A stretch of DNA of 64,000 bases from positions 434,001 to 498,000 of the forward strand of contig JAZKFZ010000001.1 of the NCBI GenBank assembly GCA_040386155.1, read 5' to 3'. This stretch comes from M0103 sp040386155 (GTDB lineage: Bacteria; Bacteroidota; Bacteroidia; Flavobacteriales_D; Crocinitomicaceae). The notes below the pieces were generated by a model. The model made no database searches. It saw only the letters and a program-made list of their open reading frames with translations, and was not told where the DNA came from. Position 1 is the first letter of the stretch, and each line of letters starts with the position of its first letter. This document shows positions 60,322 through 64,000 of the stretch, piece after piece. The translations under genes and the position numbers were made by a program.

Positions 60322-61143
60322 ATGGAGAAAAAGAAAATACTTTTTGTGTCGCAGGAAATTTTTCCTTACATGCAAAAGAGTGAGTTGTCGGGTAATGCTA
60401 GAAGCTTACCGCAAAGCATTCAAGAGGCTGGGAAAGAAATCAGAGTTTTTACTCCAAGATTTGGGGTGATCAATGAGCGTAGACATCAATTACATGAAGT
60501 AATTCGATTGTCGGGAATGAACTTGATAATTGATGATACCGATCATCCTTTAATCATAAAAGTTGCGTCAATTTCAGCCGCAAGAATGCAGGTGTATTTT
60601 ATCGACAACGAGGTTTATTTCAAGCGAAAGAATCCTTACACGGAAGATAATGGAACCTATTTCAAAGACAACGATGAGCGTGCTATGTTCTTTTGTCGTG
60701 GTGTTTTGGAAACAGTAAAAAAATTGGGTTGGCAACCAGATGTAATTTTCTGTCAAGGATGGATGCCTTCTTTACTGTCGATTTACATTAAGAAATTGTA
60801 CAGTAAAGATCCGCACTTTACAGATACCAAAGTTATCAATTGCTTGTACAATGATCGTTTTGAAGGTGAATGGGATCCTCGTTTCGCAGATAAATTGAAA
60901 TTTGATGGTTTTGATGAAGAGGTAACTTCTAAGTTTACCGACACATCGTATACTGGAATCATGAAGGTTGTTTCACAATATTCTGACGGATTAGTCGTTG
61001 GTAGTGAACAGTTGGATGCAGATCTGAGAGCTATTTTTGATGAACAAAGTGGCCCGAAACTCGATTATGTGTCCGAAGAAATTAGAACTAAAGAAATGTC
61101 AGCATTTTTTGATAGGGTGATTGAAGAGCCTGTCGTAATCTGA
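60322..61143 (+). CDS. Stand-alone GT5-type glycogen/starch synthase-like protein
   Basis: 273 residues from the ATG at 60322 (the longer frame adds 11 residues from the promoter region). It matches the N-terminal domain of GlgA: KILFVSQEIFPYM opening, FTPRFGVINERRHQLHEVIRLSG, and DVIFCQGWMPSLL. It lacks the whole C-terminal GT1 domain that completes a GT-B fold, and the KxGGL nucleotide motif is replaced by KSELSG. So glycogen synthesis is unlikely without a partner. It is divergent from panC, and its close linkage to panC, DUF4270 and glmS is a layout I associate with Bacteroidota; a coenzyme- or envelope-linked role is possible. Confidence 0.75.
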   Translation: MEKKKILFVSQEIFPYMQKSELSGNARSLPQSIQEAGKEIRVFTPRFGVINERRHQLHEVIRLSGMNLIIDDTDHPLIIKVASISAARMQVYFIDNEVYFKRKNPYTEDNGTYFKDNDERAMFFCRGVLETVKKLGWQPDVIFCQGWMPSLLSIYIKKLYSKDPHFTDTKVINCLYNDRFEGEWDPRFADKLKFDGFDEEVTSKFTDTSYTGIMKVVSQYSDGLVVGSEQLDADLRAIFDEQSGPKLDYVSEEIRTKEMSAFFDRVIEEPVVI

Positions 61144-61159
61144 TTTGAAACCTGAATTG

Positions 61160-62437
61160 ATGCGAAAAATTACGATTTTATTAGTAGGACTGCTTGCGCT
61201 TTCTGCGTGTAAGAAGAAAGATGGTGTAGTAGGTATGGATGGAATTGATCCAAATACCTTACTGAATTCAGTAAGCGTGGATACCTTTTCATTAATTACC
61301 TATACTGAAGTGGACGACTCTGTCATTACAAAAAATCCTGCTTCTGCTTTATTAGGCTTTTTAAACGATCCGAAATTTGGAACTACAGATGCTAGTTTTT
61401 ATGCCCAATTAAGAATTTCTGGGGTGAATCCTAACTTTGGTGATTTAGCAGATATTTCAATTGATTCGGTCGTTCTTGGCTTAAAATACGCAGGATTTTA
61501 TGGGGAATTTTCGCCATTGAACTTGGAAGTGAATCGTTTAACAGAAGATTTAGAAACAGACTCTACTTATTATGCTTTTTCTACTCTTGGTACCGAAAGT
61601 GCAAATTTAATTGAACCAGGTTTCGAAACAATCATTCCTGACCCTAGCGGTGAAACAATAATTGGAGAGGATACTGTTGAAGCAACACTTCGAATTCGTT
61701 TACAAAACTCATTGGGATTAGATTTTATTACAGAAGCATTGACACCTGGAGGTGGTTTCTCTTCTGCGGATAATTTCTTAGATTATTTCAAAGGGCTACG
61801 TGTACGTACCACAAATGGTTCAATGCCAAATGGTAAAGGAGGAATCTTCTATTTCAATTTGAATGATCCGCTTACGAAATTGACGATTTACTATCATTTG
61901 GGTAGTGTTCCTAAATCGTACGATATTGTCATCAATTCAAATTCTGTTGATTTTAATCATGTTGAAGTTGATAATTCTGGTAAAAATGTTCAGAATGTAA
62001 TTGACAATCAAAGTGCTGGTCAAACAGAGTTTTACGCGCAAGCGTTTCGTTCAAGAGCAATAATTAAGGTTCCAGGCTTAAGCGATTTGCCTTCAAAGGC
62101 CTTGATTCATAAAGCACAACTCTCATTACCAATTCAGCACCAAACAGGTACAAGTTATTTCCCAGGTGATTTCACATCAGTCGCTAGTCACCCTGTTGAT
62201 GATCCATATACCCTTGCAAATTTAGGGGTGTTCGGAATTTTCGATCAAGCAAAGAAGCATTATTTGGTTGACTTACGTGCCTTTGTTCAGGGGGTAACCA
62301 CTGGATTAACAGAGAATACAGACGTGGTAATTTCTCCTCGCTATTTCATCAATTCTGCTGATCGTATTATTTTTAATGGACCCAACTCAGGCAACAAGGT
62401 GCAACCAAAACTTGTTGTGACTTATACTGAATACTAG
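61160..62437 (+). CDS. DUF4270-family lipoprotein
   Basis: 425 residues from the ATG at 61160; a TTG 15 nt upstream also is in frame but adds only MKPEL. Lipobox LLALSACKKK with Cys17 predicts a lipoprotein. The rest is DUF4270: DPNTLLNSVSVDTFSLITYTEVDDSV, GFLNDPKFGTTDASFYAQLRI, and IDSVVLGLKYAGFYG. Beta-rich, of unknown function, often in a conserved Bacteroidota neighbourhood with GT5-like and glmS genes as here. It follows the GT5-like gene by 16 nt and precedes glmS by 4 nt. Confidence 0.85.
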   Translation: MRKITILLVGLLALSACKKKDGVVGMDGIDPNTLLNSVSVDTFSLITYTEVDDSVITKNPASALLGFLNDPKFGTTDASFYAQLRISGVNPNFGDLADISIDSVVLGLKYAGFYGEFSPLNLEVNRLTEDLETDSTYYAFSTLGTESANLIEPGFETIIPDPSGETIIGEDTVEATLRIRLQNSLGLDFITEALTPGGGFSSADNFLDYFKGLRVRTTNGSMPNGKGGIFYFNLNDPLTKLTIYYHLGSVPKSYDIVINSNSVDFNHVEVDNSGKNVQNVIDNQSAGQTEFYAQAFRSRAIIKVPGLSDLPSKALIHKAQLSLPIQHQTGTSYFPGDFTSVASHPVDDPYTLANLGVFGIFDQAKKHYLVDLRAFVQGVTTGLTENTDVVISPRYFINSADRIIFNGPNSGNKVQPKLVVTYTEY

Positions 62438-62441
62438 TACT

Positions 62442-64000
62442 ATGTGTGGAATTGTTGCTTATATTGGAAAGAAAGAAGCGTATCCAATTGTCTTAAAGGG
62501 ACTTAAACGCCTTGAATATCGTGGTTACGACAGCGCTGGGATTGCATTGTTAAACAAGGGCAAAATAAACTTGTACAAGCGACAAGGCAAAGTGTCTAAT
62601 CTTGAAGAATTTGCATCACAATTTGATACTAGCGGAACATCTGGAATTGGCCATACACGTTGGGCAACTCATGGAGCTCCAAACGACATCAATGCGCATC
62701 CACATGCAAGTGAAGATGGACGAATTGCCTTAATCCACAATGGAATTATTGAGAATTACGATGCCTTGAAAAAGGAACTAATTTCAAAAGGTTATCATTT
62801 TAAAAGTGAAACCGATACTGAAGTATTGGTGCATTTAATAGACGATATTCAACGTAGCGAAAAAGTTACTTTGGCAGAAGCTGTTCGTTTGGTGCTATTG
62901 AGCGTTGTAGGTGCGTATGCAATTGTGGTGATGTCGAAAGAGGAGCCTAATTTATTGGTTGCTGCTAGAAAATCTTCACCACTCGTGGTTGGAATTGGAA
63001 GTGATAATGAATTTTTTCTAGCCTCAGATGCTACACCAATCGTAGAATATACACAACGTGTGGTTTATTTAGAAGATGAAGAAATAGCTGTCGTGGATTT
63101 GAATGAAGGCTTGAAATTATTTAATATCAAGAATCAAGAAAAAACACCCTATATACAACAATTAGAACTGCATTTAGAAGCATTAGAAAAAGGCGGATAC
63201 GACCATTTCATGCTGAAAGAAATTCATGAACAGCCTAGATCAATTAAAGATTGTTTCCGCGGTCGTTTGAATGCAGAAGAAGGTTGGGTAAGTCTTGGTG
63301 GAATTAGAGAGTACGAACAGCGAATGATGATGGCGCCTCGCCTTGTGATGGTTGCTTGTGGAACTTCTTGGCATGCTTGCTTGGTGGCCGAATATTTATT
63401 TGAAGATTTAGCGAGGATTAATGTCGAGGTGGAATATGCAAGTGAATTTCGCTACAGAAATCCTGTCATTAATGAAAATGATGTTGTAATTGCCGTTTCT
63501 CAATCAGGTGAAACAGCTGATACAATGGCCGCATTAGAGTTAGCTAAATCGAAAGGAGCAACTATATTAGGTGTTTGTAATGTAGTTGGATCTTCTATTT
63601 CACGTATTACAGATGCTGGAGCATATACGCATGCTGGACCTGAAATTGGTGTTGCATCAACAAAGGCTTTTACTGCTCAAGTAACAGTGTTAACCTTGAT
63701 GGCACTATCGTTGGCACATAAAAAAGGGGTCATTCCAGAATCGAAATTTCGAAGTATGTTAACTGCTTTGGAAGCAATTCCAGAGAAAGTGCAAAAGGTA
63801 TTAGAGAGCAATGATTTAGTTGAAAAAATCGCTGAAAAATATAAAAATGCTACCAATGCCTTGTACTTAGGACGTGGAAGTTCATTCCCTGTTGCACTGG
63901 AAGGAGCGCTGAAGTTAAAGGAGATTTCTTACATTCATGCTGAAGGATATCCAGCAGCAGAAATGAAACACGGTCCAATTGCATTGATCGACGAAAACAT
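62442..64000 (+). CDS. glmS: Glutamine-fructose-6-phosphate aminotransferase, cut by the window edge
   Basis: The frame is open for 519 codons from the ATG at 62442 to the window end, about 85% of the usual 610 residues. The N-terminal glutaminase has Cys2 (MCGIVAYIG), HTRWATHGAPNDINAHPH and HNGIIENY. The two SIS domains show CGTSWHACLVAEYLFED, SQSGETADT, EIGVASTKAFTAQ, and AEMKHGPIALIDE at the edge. It makes glucosamine-6-phosphate for peptidoglycan and LPS. The start is 4 nt after the DUF4270 gene, so no 5' leader with a glmS ribozyme is present, unlike in Firmicutes. Confidence 0.95.
   Translation, partial: MCGIVAYIGKKEAYPIVLKGLKRLEYRGYDSAGIALLNKGKINLYKRQGKVSNLEEFASQFDTSGTSGIGHTRWATHGAPNDINAHPHASEDGRIALIHNGIIENYDALKKELISKGYHFKSETDTEVLVHLIDDIQRSEKVTLAEAVRLVLLSVVGAYAIVVMSKEEPNLLVAARKSSPLVVGIGSDNEFFLASDATPIVEYTQRVVYLEDEEIAVVDLNEGLKLFNIKNQEKTPYIQQLELHLEALEKGGYDHFMLKEIHEQPRSIKDCFRGRLNAEEGWVSLGGIREYEQRMMMAPRLVMVACGTSWHACLVAEYLFEDLARINVEVEYASEFRYRNPVINENDVVIAVSQSGETADTMAALELAKSKGATILGVCNVVGSSISRITDAGAYTHAGPEIGVASTKAFTAQVTVLTLMALSLAHKKGVIPESKFRSMLTALEAIPEKVQKVLESNDLVEKIAEKYKNATNALYLGRGSSFPVALEGALKLKEISYIHAEGYPAAEMKHGPIALIDEN

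Noticed and set aside
60322..61143. A frameshifted, full-length glycogen synthase
   Set aside because: After the stop, the downstream sequence is a complete DUF4270 lipoprotein gene with its own signal peptide, with no GT1 motifs in any frame nearby.
62438..62441. glmS ribozyme or riboswitch upstream of glmS
   Set aside because: Only 4 nt separate glmS from the preceding gene, so no structured leader can fit.

Overview
The window is an AT-rich chromosomal segment from a member of the Bacteroidota, most likely a Flavobacteriales bacterium of the Crocinitomicaceae/Fluviicola kind. The lineage is inferred from four things: at least eight secreted proteins with type IX secretion (T9SS) C-terminal signals of both type A and type B, a PorP/SprF-family protein beside a SprB-repeat adhesin, Bacteroidota-type promoters (TTTG, about 19-21 nt, TAnnTTTG), and families typical of the phylum (DUF4270, DUF5686, choice-of-anchor L, tandem OmpH beside BamA). 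No transposon, prophage, CRISPR array or rRNA was seen. It reads as core chromosome with lineage-specific surface proteins.

Region by region. 0.1-3.1 kb: a secreted redoxin and a trypsin-like protease with a T9SS tail. 3.1-8.4 kb: an alpha/beta hydrolase converging on a minus-strand run of aldehyde dehydrogenase, VanZ-like protein, hemW and glyS. 8.4-9.0 kb: tRNA-Phe(GAA), decayed copies of its 3' half, then tRNA-Ala(GGC). 9-13.7 kb: a giant T9SS cargo. 13.8-20.6 kb: coaX, an outer-membrane barrel, lptC, a small membrane protein, a DUF5686 barrel and kbl. 20.6-24.2 kb: an inorganic-carbon cluster (small membrane protein, SulP transporter, beta- and gamma-class carbonic anhydrase, truncated globin). 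24.2-27.2 kb: three tandem paralogous T9SS cargo genes of unrecognised function. 27.4-30.5 kb: a propeller sensor fused to a SpoIIE-type phosphatase. 30.5-35.8 kb, minus strand: uppS-bamA-ompH-ompH, then murI. 35.9-39.5 kb, minus strand: atpD-atpC and rbfA-LolC/E permease. 39.6-44.6 kb: MsbA-like ABC exporter, choice-of-anchor L protein and 3-hydroxyanthranilate dioxygenase. 44.6-48.5 kb: a minus-strand SBBP/PKD protein. 48.7-53.0 kb: purF-like gene, orphan histidine kinase, gpmI. 53.2-57.4 kb: SprB-repeat adhesin and PorP/SprF. 57.4-60.2 kb, minus strand: panC, and panD-flippase-like-hldE. 60.3-64.0 kb: a stand-alone GT5-type glycogen-synthase-like protein, DUF4270 lipoprotein and glmS (cut by the window end).

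The main themes are envelope construction (bamA, ompH, lptC, uppS, murI, glmS, hldE, LolC/E, MsbA-like) and T9SS surface display, with coenzyme A supply (coaX, panC, panD) and possible kynurenine-pathway catabolism (3-HAO and an AMSDH-type aldehyde dehydrogenase) alongside.

The most interesting signals are: (i) several genes whose TAnnTTTG box lies exactly 4-5 nt before the start codon, predicting leaderless mRNAs; (ii) the murI promoter, whose -33 box lies in the loop of the preceding operon's terminator; (iii) a LolC/E permease whose only plausible full-length start is ATT; (iv) the three-gene secreted family with a shared INTSRSNIK motif; (v) the GT5-only protein beside panC. All functional calls rest on reading the sequence and family knowledge; no searches were run.
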